Shown piece by piece: positions 26,015-35,583 of a stretch of 64,000 nt of DNA. Each line of letters begins with the position of its first letter. Position 1 is the stretch's first letter. Position numbers and translations under genes: made by a program. The notes under the pieces were generated by a model that searched no databases, was not told the DNA's origin, and saw only the letters and a program-made list of their open reading frames with translations. Source of the stretch: Pedobacter glucosidilyticus (lineage in GTDB: Bacteria; Bacteroidota; Bacteroidia; Sphingobacteriales; Sphingobacteriaceae); NCBI RefSeq assembly GCF_002483235.1, contig NZ_DLHN01000034.1:17084-81083 (forward strand). Direction: 5' to 3'.

Positions 26015-27260
26015 TTCTTTACCCAAGCAAATTATCTTAATATTACCTCATCTAAAAGATAATACTACATCAACTGAAAGGTTTATAAGTATTATTAAGG
26101 AATTGAACCGAATTAATGTTCGTTTTAAAATCATCGAGTTTATATATCCATTTAAGAAGTCAGTAGGTTTAGGCCATCAAAAAACTAACGATGAGTTACC
26201 AAAGTATATTGTTGATAATATTATTAATATAAATGCACAACTCAATTTTTTGAATAAACTAGCATTTAGGTGTTTGGATGCTTATGAGTATCCCGTTTGG
26301 AAATTTCTGAACTGGGTTCATCAAGTCGTATTTAGAAATGATGTTTTTTTTCCAGGGATGGTTGATCCCAAACTATTAAAGGTTCTAGAAGGATTTGATA
26401 ATACTGTTGTTGTATTTGGTGGTCCCTTTGGTATTTTTAGTTATGCTAAAAGTCTTTCTGAAAAGGTAACATCTAAACTCATCTTAGATTACAGAGATCC
26501 TTGGACATTTGGTTATACCCCTGTTGCAGGGAATAAAATTATTTATAAGATAAATTGTATACTTAATAAGCGTAGAGAGTACAAAATATTATTAAAAGCG
26601 AGTAAAGTAATTACAGTTTCCCATAGTTTGAGGAAACTATTACCCTTGCCTATACAAAGTAAGACTGTTGTCTTCGAAAATGGATGTAATTTTAGTGCCT
26701 CAGATATAAATCCAGAATTATCTGATACATTCGATATTCTGTATGCTGGTACATTATACAAGTGTCAACTTAAAGATAATACCTTTTTTGAAGCGCTAAT
26801 GCTATTTTTAGAAGGGAAGGATAGAATGAAAATACGATTAATATTCGCTGGAGCTGGAAGTCAAGGATTCTTACTTGAAAATTTAGCAAGCTATAATTTG
26901 CTAGATATAGCACTTTTAACTGATAGATTATCGCGAGATGAAATGATTAAATTATTTAATAAATCTTCATTATTCTTGCATTTAAAATATGGAGAAAGAC
27001 GATTCATAATAACTTCAAAACAATCAGATTATTTGTTTTTTAATAAGCCAATATTATTACCTGTTAGTGATAAGGGAGATTTAGAGAATAGTATTAGTTA
27101 TAATCAAGCTGGATTCGTATGTAACTCTGTCAAGGAAAATGTAGAAATTTTAAATTTATTATGGTATAAATTCCTGAACAAACAAAGCTATTTTATTGAT
27201 AATCATGTTCTTTCCAGAGAGTATATAGCAGGTAAATACGTGTCATTCATTACAAGTTGA
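26001..27260 (+). CDS. Glycosyltransferase, GT-B fold (family 4-like)
   Basis: A 419-residue cytoplasmic protein with the layout of a GT-B glycosyltransferase. The N-terminal half has LILDYRDPWTFGYTP (about 161-175), a segment common in family-4-like enzymes; the second domain begins near residue 245 with FDILYAGTLY and continues IRLIFAGAGS. The donor-binding acidic motif near the C-terminus is weaker than in its neighbour (RFIITSKQSDYLFFNKPIL). The sugar and acceptor are unknown. It overlaps the RemB/Wzi-like gene by 14 bases. This gene and the next look richer in A+T than the flanking genes, with many ATA, AGA and TTA codons, which hints at a different origin. Confidence 0.75.
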   Translation: MMISSSLPKQIILILPHLKDNTTSTERFISIIKELNRINVRFKIIEFIYPFKKSVGLGHQKTNDELPKYIVDNIININAQLNFLNKLAFRCLDAYEYPVWKFLNWVHQVVFRNDVFFPGMVDPKLLKVLEGFDNTVVVFGGPFGIFSYAKSLSEKVTSKLILDYRDPWTFGYTPVAGNKIIYKINCILNKRREYKILLKASKVITVSHSLRKLLPLPIQSKTVVFENGCNFSASDINPELSDTFDILYAGTLYKCQLKDNTFFEALMLFLEGKDRMKIRLIFAGAGSQGFLLENLASYNLLDIALLTDRLSRDEMIKLFNKSSLFLHLKYGERRFIITSKQSDYLFFNKPILLPVSDKGDLENSISYNQAGFVCNSVKENVEILNLLWYKFLNKQSYFIDNHVLSREYIAGKYVSFITS

Positions 27261-27263
27261 TTG

Positions 27264-28343
27264 ATGAAAATATTTTTAGATGATTTGATTTTTAATCTTC
27301 AGGTTCAGGGTGGAATATCGGTATATTGGCGAGCATTTATTAAGCAGATATCACAATACAATAATGTAGATGTAACAATCATTAAAAATAAATCAGAAAG
27401 GGTAGCTTCGCTAATAACTCATCCAAAATATATAGCTGACAGATTTAGGAGTATATTTTTATCACGAATACTCCCTTTATGTATAAAGTTGCCCAAAAGA
27501 AGTATTTTTCATTCAAGTTATCTTAGGACCTCATTACAAAGAAAAAGTGTTGCTAATATTGTAACTATTCATGACTTAGCTGCGGAGGAAAGGGTCTTAT
27601 CTGGTAAAAGAAGAATATTTAAACTGATTTTACAAAAGTTTGCAATTAATAATGCAGATGGTTTAATATGTGTCTCCTATGCAACAAAGAAAAGTATTCT
27701 TAAACATTATCCAAGTTTTAATAAAGATAATATTGAGGTCATATATCATGGTTGCTCAAGTAGCTATTATAATACGATTGAATCAAGTAGGGAAAAAGTT
27801 ATATTATATGTAGGGAGTAGAGGATTGTATAAAAACTTTGAAATTTGTTTAGAAGTGTTAAGTAAATTACAAGATTATAGATTGATAATAGTTGGTGGGG
27901 AGATTTTAATGGCAACTGAAAAGTTGAAACTTGATTTAGCATTAGCAAACCGATATGAATACCATTACAATATATCAGAACAAAAGCTAAATGAATTTTA
28001 TAACAAAAGTCATTGTCTTTTATATCCAAGTTTATTTGAAGGATTTGGAATGCCTATAGTTGAAGCGATGAAAGCAGGATGTCCAGTAGTAGCATCCGAT
28101 ATTGATGCGATTAAGGAAATTACTCAAGGAGCTTGTATTCTTATAAAAGATTTAAAGAATCATGTGGAATATATAAAGAGTATTAAGCAGCTTGAAGATA
28201 CTGAACTCAGAAATAGCTATATAAATAAAGGTTTGCTAAGAGCACAATTTTTTACTTGGGAAACTAATTATGAGTCTACAATTAAGTTTTATAAAAAAAT
28301 CTATGTTCATAAATTTGGTTTTACCCCACCAACCGCTCAGTAG
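27264..28343 (+). CDS. Glycosyltransferase family 4 protein
   Basis: A 359-residue GT4 enzyme; the ATG at 27264 follows an in-frame TTG at 27261 and is preferred. It has the Gly-rich N-terminal loop VQGGISVYW, an N-terminal domain ending with IVTIHDLAAEE and a C-terminal domain beginning ILYVGSRGLYKNF. The donor-binding motif PSLFEGFGMPIVEAMKAGCP (about 255-274) holds the family's E-x7-E pair. It should transfer an NDP-sugar to a lipid-linked glycan. It starts just after the preceding glycosyltransferase stop codon, and its last 23 bases overlap the convergent dxs gene. The block has no polymerase nearby. Confidence 0.88.
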   Translation: MKIFLDDLIFNLQVQGGISVYWRAFIKQISQYNNVDVTIIKNKSERVASLITHPKYIADRFRSIFLSRILPLCIKLPKRSIFHSSYLRTSLQRKSVANIVTIHDLAAEERVLSGKRRIFKLILQKFAINNADGLICVSYATKKSILKHYPSFNKDNIEVIYHGCSSSYYNTIESSREKVILYVGSRGLYKNFEICLEVLSKLQDYRLIIVGGEILMATEKLKLDLALANRYEYHYNISEQKLNEFYNKSHCLLYPSLFEGFGMPIVEAMKAGCPVVASDIDAIKEITQGACILIKDLKNHVEYIKSIKQLEDTELRNSYINKGLLRAQFFTWETNYESTIKFYKKIYVHKFGFTPPTAQ

Positions 28344-30255
28344 GTTTAGCCTTTACCAGCTCTTTTACAGTTTTTAAAATCGCAAAAGCATCATAACCAC
28401 ACTCGTTCCATAGTTCTGCTTGTTCGCCATGTTCAATAACAGCATCGGGTATGCCTAGGCGTTTTACAACAGCTTGGTATTGATGGTCTGCCATAAACTC
28501 TAAAACGGCACTACCCATTCCGCCTTGTATGCAACCATCTTCAACGGTAATTACATTTTTAAAGTTCTTGAACACTTCGTGTAATAACTCTTTATCAATA
28601 GGTTTAGCAAAACGCATATCATAATGAGCGGGATAATAACCCTCAGCATTTAATTCTAAACAAGCTTTAGCAGCCTCATTACCAATATGACCAATAGTTA
28701 AAATGGCAACATCCTCACCAGTGGTAATTTTTCTTCCTTTGCCAATTTCTATTTCTTTTAGTGGTCTTTTCCATTCTGGCATAACGCCATTACCGCGTGG
28801 GTAGCGGATAGAAAAAGGTCCACCATGATTTTTAAGCTGCGCTGTATACATCAGGTTTCTGAGTTCTTCCTCATTCATAGGGGCAGAAACAATCATATTA
28901 GGGATACACCTAAAATAGGCAATATCATAAGCGCCATGATGAGTTGGTCCATCAGCACCAGCTATACCAGCCCTATCTAAACAAAAAACTACCGGAAGCT
29001 TTTGCAAGGCAACATCATGTACTACTTGGTCATAAGCCCTTTGCATAAAACTTGAGTAAATATTACAGAAAGGAATTAAGCCCTGAGTTGCTAAACCAGC
29101 CGAAAAAGTTACGGCATGCTGCTCAGCAATACCCACATCAAAAGCTCTGTTTGGCATAGCTTTCATCATGATATTTAAAGAGCATCCAGATGGCATGGCA
29201 GGGGTAATACCCATTACTTTATCATTCATTTCTGCTAATTCTACCATGGTATGTCCAAAAACATCCTGATATTTTGGTCCTTGCGGTTTTGCAGAAGGAG
29301 CAGTTTTTTTGATTTCCCCAGTAATTTTGTTAAATAAACCTGGCGAGTGCCATTTAGTTTGATCTTTTTCTGCTAAAGCATAGCCTTTACCTTTTACGGT
29401 TACGCAGTGTAATAATTTTGGACCTGGTATATCTCTTAAATCTTTTAAAACTTTAACTAAATGATTTACATCATGCCCATCAATAGGGCCAAAATATCTA
29501 AAATTTAAAGCTTCAAATAAATTGCTTTTCTTTAATAAAGTACCCTTTATACTTTTTTCAATCTTTTTTACAATTTCATGCGCATTAGGGCCTATTTCAG
29601 ATATTTTGCTTAAAACAGCAGAAACATCATCCCTAAACTTGTTATAAGTTTTGCTCGTGGTAATATCGGTAAGATAATCTTTTAAAGCACCAACATTAGG
29701 GTCAATAGACATGCAGTTATCATTTAAAATAACTAGAACATTAGAATTTTCAATACCTGCATGATTTAAAGCTTCAAACGCCATACCGGCTGTCATAGAG
29801 CCATCACCTATCACAGCCACATGCTGACGGTCTTTTTCTCCTTTATAGTGAGAAGCAACGGCCATGCCTAGTGCTGCCGATATAGAGGTAGACGAATGGC
29901 CCACACCAAAAGTATCATATTCACTTTCTGATCTTTTTGGGAAACCACTAATACCTTTATATATTCTATTGGTATGGAATACTTCTCTTCTGCCGGTTAA
30001 TATTTTATGGCCATAAGCCTGATGACCTACATCCCAAACCAATTGGTCATAAGGTGTATTCATCACATAATGCAAAGCAACGGTTAATTCCACAACTCCT
30101 AAACTAGAGGCAAAATGACCTCCATTAACAGATACTATATCAATAATGTATTGACGTAGTTCTTTACAAATTTCTGCTAATTCTTCTTCTTTAAATTTCT
30201 TTAAATCAGAGGGTATATTTATTTGTGATAATAGGTGGCCCGCCTGTACTTCCAT
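28321..30255 (-). CDS. dxs: 1-deoxy-D-xylulose-5-phosphate synthase
   Basis: A 644-residue thiamine-diphosphate enzyme that condenses pyruvate and glyceraldehyde-3-phosphate, the first step of the MEP isoprenoid pathway. The ThDP/Mg-binding motif is GDGSMTAGMAFEALNHAG (about 148-165); the transketolase pyrimidine domain carries FDVGIAEQHAVTF and FCLDRAGIAGADGPTHHGAY. C-terminal transketolase domain present. Length is normal. The promoter has an exact TAAATTTG element 26 bases upstream of the ATG. The 3' end overlaps the convergent glycosyltransferase gene by 23 bases with no terminator between. Confidence 0.97.
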   Translation of the reverse strand: MEVQAGHLLSQINIPSDLKKFKEEELAEICKELRQYIIDIVSVNGGHFASSLGVVELTVALHYVMNTPYDQLVWDVGHQAYGHKILTGRREVFHTNRIYKGISGFPKRSESEYDTFGVGHSSTSISAALGMAVASHYKGEKDRQHVAVIGDGSMTAGMAFEALNHAGIENSNVLVILNDNCMSIDPNVGALKDYLTDITTSKTYNKFRDDVSAVLSKISEIGPNAHEIVKKIEKSIKGTLLKKSNLFEALNFRYFGPIDGHDVNHLVKVLKDLRDIPGPKLLHCVTVKGKGYALAEKDQTKWHSPGLFNKITGEIKKTAPSAKPQGPKYQDVFGHTMVELAEMNDKVMGITPAMPSGCSLNIMMKAMPNRAFDVGIAEQHAVTFSAGLATQGLIPFCNIYSSFMQRAYDQVVHDVALQKLPVVFCLDRAGIAGADGPTHHGAYDIAYFRCIPNMIVSAPMNEEELRNLMYTAQLKNHGGPFSIRYPRGNGVMPEWKRPLKEIEIGKGRKITTGEDVAILTIGHIGNEAAKACLELNAEGYYPAHYDMRFAKPIDKELLHEVFKNFKNVITVEDGCIQGGMGSAVLEFMADHQYQAVVKRLGIPDAVIEHGEQAELWNECGYDAFAILKTVKELVKAKPTERLVG

Positions 30256-30281
30256 TTTTACGTTTAGGAGTAATTAATGTA

Positions 30282-30289
30282 CAAATTTA
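30282..30289 (-). promoter_or_regulatory. -7 promoter element of dxs
   Basis: TAAATTTG on the minus strand, an exact TAnnTTTG match, 26 bases before the dxs ATG. Confidence 0.5.
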
Positions 30290-30423
30290 AAAGAATAATT
30301 CTATTAAATATCATGACAATTTACAAGATTGATTTGTTTTAATAAAGAGATATTTTTTAACAAGGCAGTAGCTGTATCCTGCTATTGCAAATTGTTAGTG
30401 GTTGGTTATATTTGGGCTGTAAA

Positions 30424-31185
30424 ATGAATCCACAAGAAAGCTTTGCCATAAAACTACCCATGTTTGAAGGTCCGTTTGATCTTTTGCTATTTTTTATTGA
30501 GCGTGATGAGCTTGACATACACAATATTCCTATAGCAAAAATTACGGATGATTTCTTGAACTACATCCATCAAATGAATGCTTTAAATATGGAGTTGGCT
30601 AGTGAGTTTATTTATGTAGCAGCCACTTTAATGCGTATTAAAGCTAAAATGTTACTGCCAAGAATAGAACTTGATGAAGAAGGTAATGAGATTGATTTAA
30701 AGCAGGATTTAATTCAGAAACTACTAGAATACAAGCGTTTTAAAGCTGTTACAGAAGAGTTTAAGCTTTTAGAAGAAGAACGATTTTTTAAAGAGAAGAG
30801 AGGTAATATTACTGAGGATTTAAAAAGATTTACTGAGGGTACTCAATCTACAGAAGAAGAATTAGCCTCATTTGACTTATATAAGCTTTTAAAAGTTTAT
30901 CATAAACTGATGAAGGCATATCAAATAAAGTCTGAAGAAGTAAAGCATACCGTCATACAATATCCTTATACCATAGAAGAGCAAAAAATTGTTATAGGAG
31001 AACTTCTTAGAATTAATAGCCGATTAGATTTTAAAAATCTGGTTCAGCAATCAAAGGATAAGGTACAATTTGTTTACAATTTCCTTGCAGTTTTAGAAAT
31101 GCTACAACAACAACTTATTCAGATCCAGGTTGGCTTGGGCTTTAATAATTTTTGGATTGTAAACAAAGAAGAGCCTGCTCTATAA
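30424..31185 (+). CDS. scpA: Segregation and condensation protein A
   Basis: ScpA, the kleisin of the SMC-ScpAB condensin that folds and separates chromosomes. I start it at ATG 30424 (MNPQESFAIKLP), which gives 253 residues; an in-frame TTG at 30385 would add 13 unlikely residues. The N-terminal block FEGPFDLLLFFIERDELDIH (about 14-33) and IPIAKITDDFLNYI are signature sequences, with the central acidic coiled region and C-terminal winged-helix that binds the SMC head. scpB is not adjacent. The last 44 bases overlap the convergent Gfo/Idh/MocA gene. Confidence 0.92.
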   Translation: MNPQESFAIKLPMFEGPFDLLLFFIERDELDIHNIPIAKITDDFLNYIHQMNALNMELASEFIYVAATLMRIKAKMLLPRIELDEEGNEIDLKQDLIQKLLEYKRFKAVTEEFKLLEEERFFKEKRGNITEDLKRFTEGTQSTEEELASFDLYKLLKVYHKLMKAYQIKSEEVKHTVIQYPYTIEEQKIVIGELLRINSRLDFKNLVQQSKDKVQFVYNFLAVLEMLQQQLIQIQVGLGFNNFWIVNKEEPAL

Positions 31186-32164
31186 AATGAATAACATGTA
31201 ATTCATCAACTAACCTAATCTCAGGCTCCTTATCTTCTTTTAAACATGAAACTACTCTTTTAATAAAAACATCATGTTTATCTGCCGAACCTTGATAATA
31301 ATTATATTGGTTTGCATGCGTAATTTTATCAAAAACAGGAATATCAAATTGATCTTGTAATTGTACAAAGTCAAGTTTTTCCATGTATTGGCCGCCCACT
31401 TTTACATTTCCTTTGGTACCTATAATGGTGATGCTACTTTCTATATTGCCATTCCATGCAGAATTAGTGTAATTGAAATTACCTTTTCCGCCCTTTAGTA
31501 AATCAAAACTGATAGAGCCACTATCATCAAACTCGGTCTCAATATTTGTTCTTAAGTTATAAGATTGGCTTTTAATTTCTTTAGGCTCGCCACAGAGCCA
31601 AATCATTAAATCAATAAAATGACTAAATTGAGTATACAAAGGGCCGCCTCCTAGGTTTTTTGTTGCTCGCCATGGCGAGTCGTTATAATACTGTTGGCAC
31701 CTGTTCCAGAAACAATTAATTTGCAGGTAAAGAATGTCGCCTAGCATATTATTATCTATCAGCTTTTTAAGCCATATAGAAACCGGGCTATACCTATTTT
31801 GCATAACAGCAAATACTTTTTTGCCTGATTTTTCTTCTGCCTGCATCATTTTTCTAACATCTTCTGCGGTTAATGCTACAGGTTTTTCGCAAATCACATG
31901 ATAACCTGCTTCTAAACATTGTATAGTTTGGTTTGCATGTAAACCATTGGGGGTACAAATACAAACAACATCCGCAGGAATTTTGGCGTCAAAAAAATCT
32001 TGAAGAGAGGTGAAAAATGGAACCAATGATTTTAACCTTTTTCTTCTGGCAAAATCAGGGTCTACAGCAGCAACCAAATCTACATCATCAAGAGCATGTA
32101 TAATTCTTGAATATTTAGCCCCAATATTACCAACTCCAACAATTACAAAGCTTAATTTATTCAT
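31142..32164 (-). CDS. Gfo/Idh/MocA-family oxidoreductase
   Basis: A 340-residue NAD(P)-dependent dehydrogenase. The start ATG at 32164 (MNKLSF) places the dinucleotide motif GVGNIGAKYS at residues 10-19; an ATG six codons earlier is less likely. The family motif CEKPVAL is at 92-98, and GGGPLYTQFSHFIDLMIWL (about 167-185) holds the catalytic His. The pattern resembles WbpB/WlbA-type enzymes that oxidise UDP-N-acetyl sugars at C3, which would fit the polysaccharide genes nearby, but many sugars are possible. The 3' end overlaps scpA by 44 bases. Confidence 0.82.
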   Translation of the reverse strand: MNKLSFVIVGVGNIGAKYSRIIHALDDVDLVAAVDPDFARRKRLKSLVPFFTSLQDFFDAKIPADVVCICTPNGLHANQTIQCLEAGYHVICEKPVALTAEDVRKMMQAEEKSGKKVFAVMQNRYSPVSIWLKKLIDNNMLGDILYLQINCFWNRCQQYYNDSPWRATKNLGGGPLYTQFSHFIDLMIWLCGEPKEIKSQSYNLRTNIETEFDDSGSISFDLLKGGKGNFNYTNSAWNGNIESSITIIGTKGNVKVGGQYMEKLDFVQLQDQFDIPVFDKITHANQYNYYQGSADKHDVFIKRVVSCLKEDKEPEIRLVDELHVIHFIEQALLCLQSKNY

Positions 32165-32300
32165 GTACAGTTTTTTTATCAAATAAATCGTATAAAATAT
32201 ATAATTTAGGCTTTTAATAGAGCAGACTATTTTTTTGGGTTAAATGGCTACATTTTCCAAATATTTTGCCCTAATATTAGCTAATAATATTTATAATTTC

Positions 32301-33575
32301 ATGAAAAAAGACAAAATTATTTTTGATTTAATTAACGAAGAGCAGCAAAGGCAAGAGCAAGGTTTAGAATTAATTGCTTCTGAAAACTTTGTAAGTGAGC
32401 AAGTTATGCTGGCAGCAGGTTCTGTTTTGACAAACAAGTATGCCGAAGGTTTGCCAGGGAAAAGATATTACGGTGGCTGCGAAGTTGTTGATGAAATTGA
32501 AAATATTGCTATTGATAGAGCTAAGCAGTTATTTAATGCAGCATGGGCAAATGTTCAGCCCCACTCTGGTGCACAAGCAAATGCTGCGGTTTTTTTAGCA
32601 GTTTTAAATCCAGGAGATAAAATTTTAGGCTTTGATTTAGCTCATGGCGGACATTTAACTCATGGATCTCCAGTAAATTTTTCTGGTAAAATATATCAGC
32701 CATTTTTTTATGGTGTAGAAGAAGAAACTGGTCTTATCAATTATAAGCAACTAGAAGAAGTAGCCTTAAGAGAAAAACCAAAATTGATTATTTGTGGTGC
32801 TTCTGCTTATTCTAGAGACTGGGATTACGAATTTATCAGAGCTGTAGCAGATAAAATTGGTGCTTTAGTATTAGCAGATATTTCTCACCCATCTGGTTTA
32901 ATAGCCAGAGGTTTATTAAAAGATCCACTTCCACATTGCCATATTGTTACCACTACTACCCATAAAACTTTAAGAGGTCCTAGAGGTGGTTTAATCATGA
33001 TGGGTAAAGATTTTGAAAACCCATTTGGAATTAAAACTCCTAAAGGTGAGACCAGAATGATGTCTTCTTTATTAGATGGAGCGGTTTTTCCGGGCACACA
33101 AGGTGGGCCTTTAGAGCATATTATTGCTGCAAAAGCCATTGCTTTTGGCGAAGCTTTAAGTGATGAGTACATGGATTATGCATTACAAGTAAAGAAAAAT
33201 GCGCAAGCTATGGCTAAAGCTTTTGTAAGTCGTGATTATAAAATTATTTCTGGCGGTACCGATAACCATTTAATGCTTATCGATTTAAGTAATAAAAACA
33301 TCACAGGTAAAGTAGCAGAAGAAGCTTTAGGGGCGGCCGATATCACTGTAAATAAAAATATGGTTCCTTTTGATAAGCGTTCTCCCTTTGTAACATCAGG
33401 TATTAGAGTGGGTACTGCCGCTATTACAACCAGAGGTTTAAAAGAAGAGCAAATGGAAACTATTGTTGGTTTTATCGATGAAGTGATTAAGAATCATGAA
33501 GATGAAACTGTTTTAGCAAATATTGCCGATCAGGTTAATGAATTAATGGAAAAGTTTCCTTTATACAAAGGTTAA
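32301..33575 (+). CDS. glyA: Serine hydroxymethyltransferase
   Basis: A 424-residue PLP enzyme interconverting serine and glycine with transfer of a one-carbon unit to tetrahydrofolate. The start ATG at 32301 (MKKDKIIF) is chosen because the extra 19 residues from ATG 32244 do not match the family. Motifs: LIASENFVS (about 22-30), KYAEGLPGKRYYGGCE (about 46-61), and the PLP lysine in TTTTHKTLRGPRGG (Lys222). Serine synthesis also features in the serB-like fusion and gcvH of this window, so all touch one-carbon metabolism. A strong terminator follows. Confidence 0.97.
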   Translation: MKKDKIIFDLINEEQQRQEQGLELIASENFVSEQVMLAAGSVLTNKYAEGLPGKRYYGGCEVVDEIENIAIDRAKQLFNAAWANVQPHSGAQANAAVFLAVLNPGDKILGFDLAHGGHLTHGSPVNFSGKIYQPFFYGVEEETGLINYKQLEEVALREKPKLIICGASAYSRDWDYEFIRAVADKIGALVLADISHPSGLIARGLLKDPLPHCHIVTTTTHKTLRGPRGGLIMMGKDFENPFGIKTPKGETRMMSSLLDGAVFPGTQGGPLEHIIAAKAIAFGEALSDEYMDYALQVKKNAQAMAKAFVSRDYKIISGGTDNHLMLIDLSNKNITGKVAEEALGAADITVNKNMVPFDKRSPFVTSGIRVGTAAITTRGLKEEQMETIVGFIDEVIKNHEDETVLANIADQVNELMEKFPLYKG

Positions 33576-33582
33576 GATATAG

Positions 33583-33612
33583 CGCCCTTTCTTTCTTATC
33601 AAAGAAAGGGCG
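33583..33612 (+). terminator. Terminator after glyA
   Basis: Perfect 12-bp stem CGCCCTTTCTTT/AAAGAAAGGGCG (arms 33583-33594, 33601-33612) with a 6-base loop, followed by TATTTT. Confidence 0.85.
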
Positions 33613-33658
33613 TATTTTAAAAAGTAGTTAATGGTTTAAGTAACATCTAAATAGTTAA

Positions 33659-34042
33659 ATGACCTACCAAAAAAAAATATTAATTGTAGATGATAATGAT
33701 ATCAATAAGCTATTGATTAGAAAGATGCTTTCCAGATTTGAATTGGACATGGATTTTGCATCAAACGGGCAAGAAGCTTACGATATGATTTTAACCAAAG
33801 CTTATGATATTGTTTTAATGGATGTACACATGCCTATTTTAAGCGGCTTAGAAGCTACAAAGAAAATAAGAGCACAAGAAGATTCATATTTTAAAGATTT
33901 ACCTATTGTAGCATTAACATCCTGTATCATGCCTACAGATATTGATGAAGTTTATGCGTATGGTATGAATGATTATCAGTCTAAGCCCTTTAAAACTGAA
34001 GAGCTTCTAGAAAAAATTGAAAGACTTAGACTTGTAAAGTAA
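33659..34042 (+). CDS. Single-domain response regulator (CheY-like receiver)
   Basis: A 127-residue protein consisting only of a receiver domain. The acidic pocket is Asp11 and Asp12, the phosphoacceptor is Asp55 (IVLMDVHMP), and the switch residues are Thr87 (ALTS) and Lys109 (SKPF). All are present, so it should be phosphorylated by a histidine kinase, but none is encoded nearby and it has no output domain. It may pass phosphate along a relay or act by protein binding, as in hybrid-kinase signalling. It is transcribed after the glyA terminator, so probably from its own promoter. Confidence 0.92.
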   Translation: MTYQKKILIVDDNDINKLLIRKMLSRFELDMDFASNGQEAYDMILTKAYDIVLMDVHMPILSGLEATKKIRAQEDSYFKDLPIVALTSCIMPTDIDEVYAYGMNDYQSKPFKTEELLEKIERLRLVK

Positions 34043-34055
34043 TACACTCTAAAAA

Positions 34056-34095
34056 AGGAAAAAGCGAAGTCTATTATAGATCTCCGCCTTTTCTT
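34056..34095 (+). terminator. Imperfect hairpin after the receiver gene
   Basis: A stem of about 14 pairs with one bulge and two mismatches around TCTA/TAGA, ending TTTTCTT, 13 bases after the stop. The remaining 70 bases to the next gene show nothing more. Confidence 0.4.
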
Positions 34096-34166
34096 AATCT
34101 AAATTAACGCTCTCAAATACTTTTACTGTAAAGCATCATTGAAGGTTACATGTTTTTTTATTTTTT

Positions 34167-35564
34167 TTAATCTTCATAACAACCCAAAGTAGAAGGGTAA
34201 ACTCGGGTTATATTTTTTATATCTTTAGTGAGCTCCAAACCATAGCTTGTATTGCTTAAACTTATTCCTTTACTTCTGGCAGCACTACTAGTGGTAGTTT
34301 TATAATTTCCATCTCTAGGGTTTATAAAAGTAGGATCTAAGTTTAAGAAATTATTATTGTTAATATTAGTATTTGACGCTAGCCCACTACTTCTGATGAT
34401 ATTAGCCTCAAAATTTTGATTAAATATCTGATTATTACCACGTCTGCTAATTTCTAATTCTTCTCTTAATACGCCCCAAATAATATTGTTTTTAAATATG
34501 GCATTAAAGTTAAAAGCAGTAGAAGAATTATAACTATGGTCGGCCAGATAAACAGCAGGCGTTGTACGGGCAGTACTAAAGTTATAAGCAGCAAAAGTAT
34601 TTTGGTAAAACTCATATCTACCACCATTAATGGCGGCTAAAAGGTATTGGCCGCAATTAAAAAATAAATTATTATACCCCGTAATATCGGCTTGGTATGC
34701 TAATATACCTGCAACTTGATGATTTTTAATAATCGTATTGCTGATTAATATTTTAGGAGCACTATTCCTACTCAAAGAATCAACTTGAACACCAATAATG
34801 GCATTTTTTATACAACTATAGTTAATGATATTATTACTAGAAGATGGTAAAATATGAATACCGCTCCATTGCCCAGGCTCGTCTTTATAAATCCTTTCTA
34901 ACCTATCACTAGCAAAAGTTATGCTGTCTTGTAAAGTCCCGTTTGCAGTAAGCGTACCATGCACCAATAGTTTAGCATCTTTATGAAAATATATCCTTGC
35001 CCCGGCAGCTATATTTAAAGTGGCGTTTTTGCTGATTTTGAGTTGATTATAAACGATATAAGGTTTGGATTTCGTGAAAGTTGTATTTTCGGTAATGTCG
35101 GTATCCTTTAAGTAGATTGCATTTTGGCCATAGGCTATCAACGGAATCTTTACTTTATTACCGTTGAAAGTACATAAAAGAGAATCCTCTACAATAAAGG
35201 GTGTTTCTTGAAGATTTGGGTTGATAAAAGCTCGGATAAAAACATAAACAGAATCATTCCCTTTTATCCTGATATTTTGAGCTTCATTGGCATTTAAACC
35301 ATTGATATTGATGCTAAAATTTGATGTATTACCTCCAGATAATTTTAACTCATTAATATTGATGCTGTTAGCATTATAATTGAAAATTTTAAGAATACGT
35401 GTAACAGTGCCTCTTTCAGTAAAAACGGTATCAAATAAAATAGAATCGGTTGAGAAGTTTAATCTTATATTAGGATTAGTGTCTAATACATCATTTTTAT
35501 TACAAGCTACGGTAAAAAATACTATACTTATCAGTATATATAACAATTGTTTCATCAAACTCAT
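34167..35564 (-). CDS. Lipoprotein with right-handed beta-helix, function unknown
   Basis: A 465-residue lipoprotein: signal with lipobox TVAC (Cys21 from ATG 35564; ATG 35555 is an alternative start). Residues 30-150 are a beta-sandwich-like region (RLNFSTDSILFDTVFTERGTV at the front), and residues about 170-420 show the repeating short hydrophobic strands and Asn ladders of a parallel beta-helix (NNIINYSCIKNAIIGVQ, and so on). Proteins of this form are found widely in Bacteroidota; polysaccharide binding or lyase activity is possible, but no catalytic motif is visible. It is the last gene of the rlmN-comF-lipoprotein series, 19 bases from comF. Confidence 0.8.
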   Translation of the reverse strand: MSLMKQLLYILISIVFFTVACNKNDVLDTNPNIRLNFSTDSILFDTVFTERGTVTRILKIFNYNANSININELKLSGGNTSNFSININGLNANEAQNIRIKGNDSVYVFIRAFINPNLQETPFIVEDSLLCTFNGNKVKIPLIAYGQNAIYLKDTDITENTTFTKSKPYIVYNQLKISKNATLNIAAGARIYFHKDAKLLVHGTLTANGTLQDSITFASDRLERIYKDEPGQWSGIHILPSSSNNIINYSCIKNAIIGVQVDSLSRNSAPKILISNTIIKNHQVAGILAYQADITGYNNLFFNCGQYLLAAINGGRYEFYQNTFAAYNFSTARTTPAVYLADHSYNSSTAFNFNAIFKNNIIWGVLREELEISRRGNNQIFNQNFEANIIRSSGLASNTNINNNNFLNLDPTFINPRDGNYKTTTSSAARSKGISLSNTSYGLELTKDIKNITRVYPSTLGCYED

Positions 35565-35583
35565 TTCTTACAAATATCTATAT

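Noticed and set aside
30370..30395. Hairpin GCAGTAGC/GCTATTGC just before scpA
   Set aside because: Eight pairs with one wobble and no known riboswitch or leader pattern; chance is likely in this composition.
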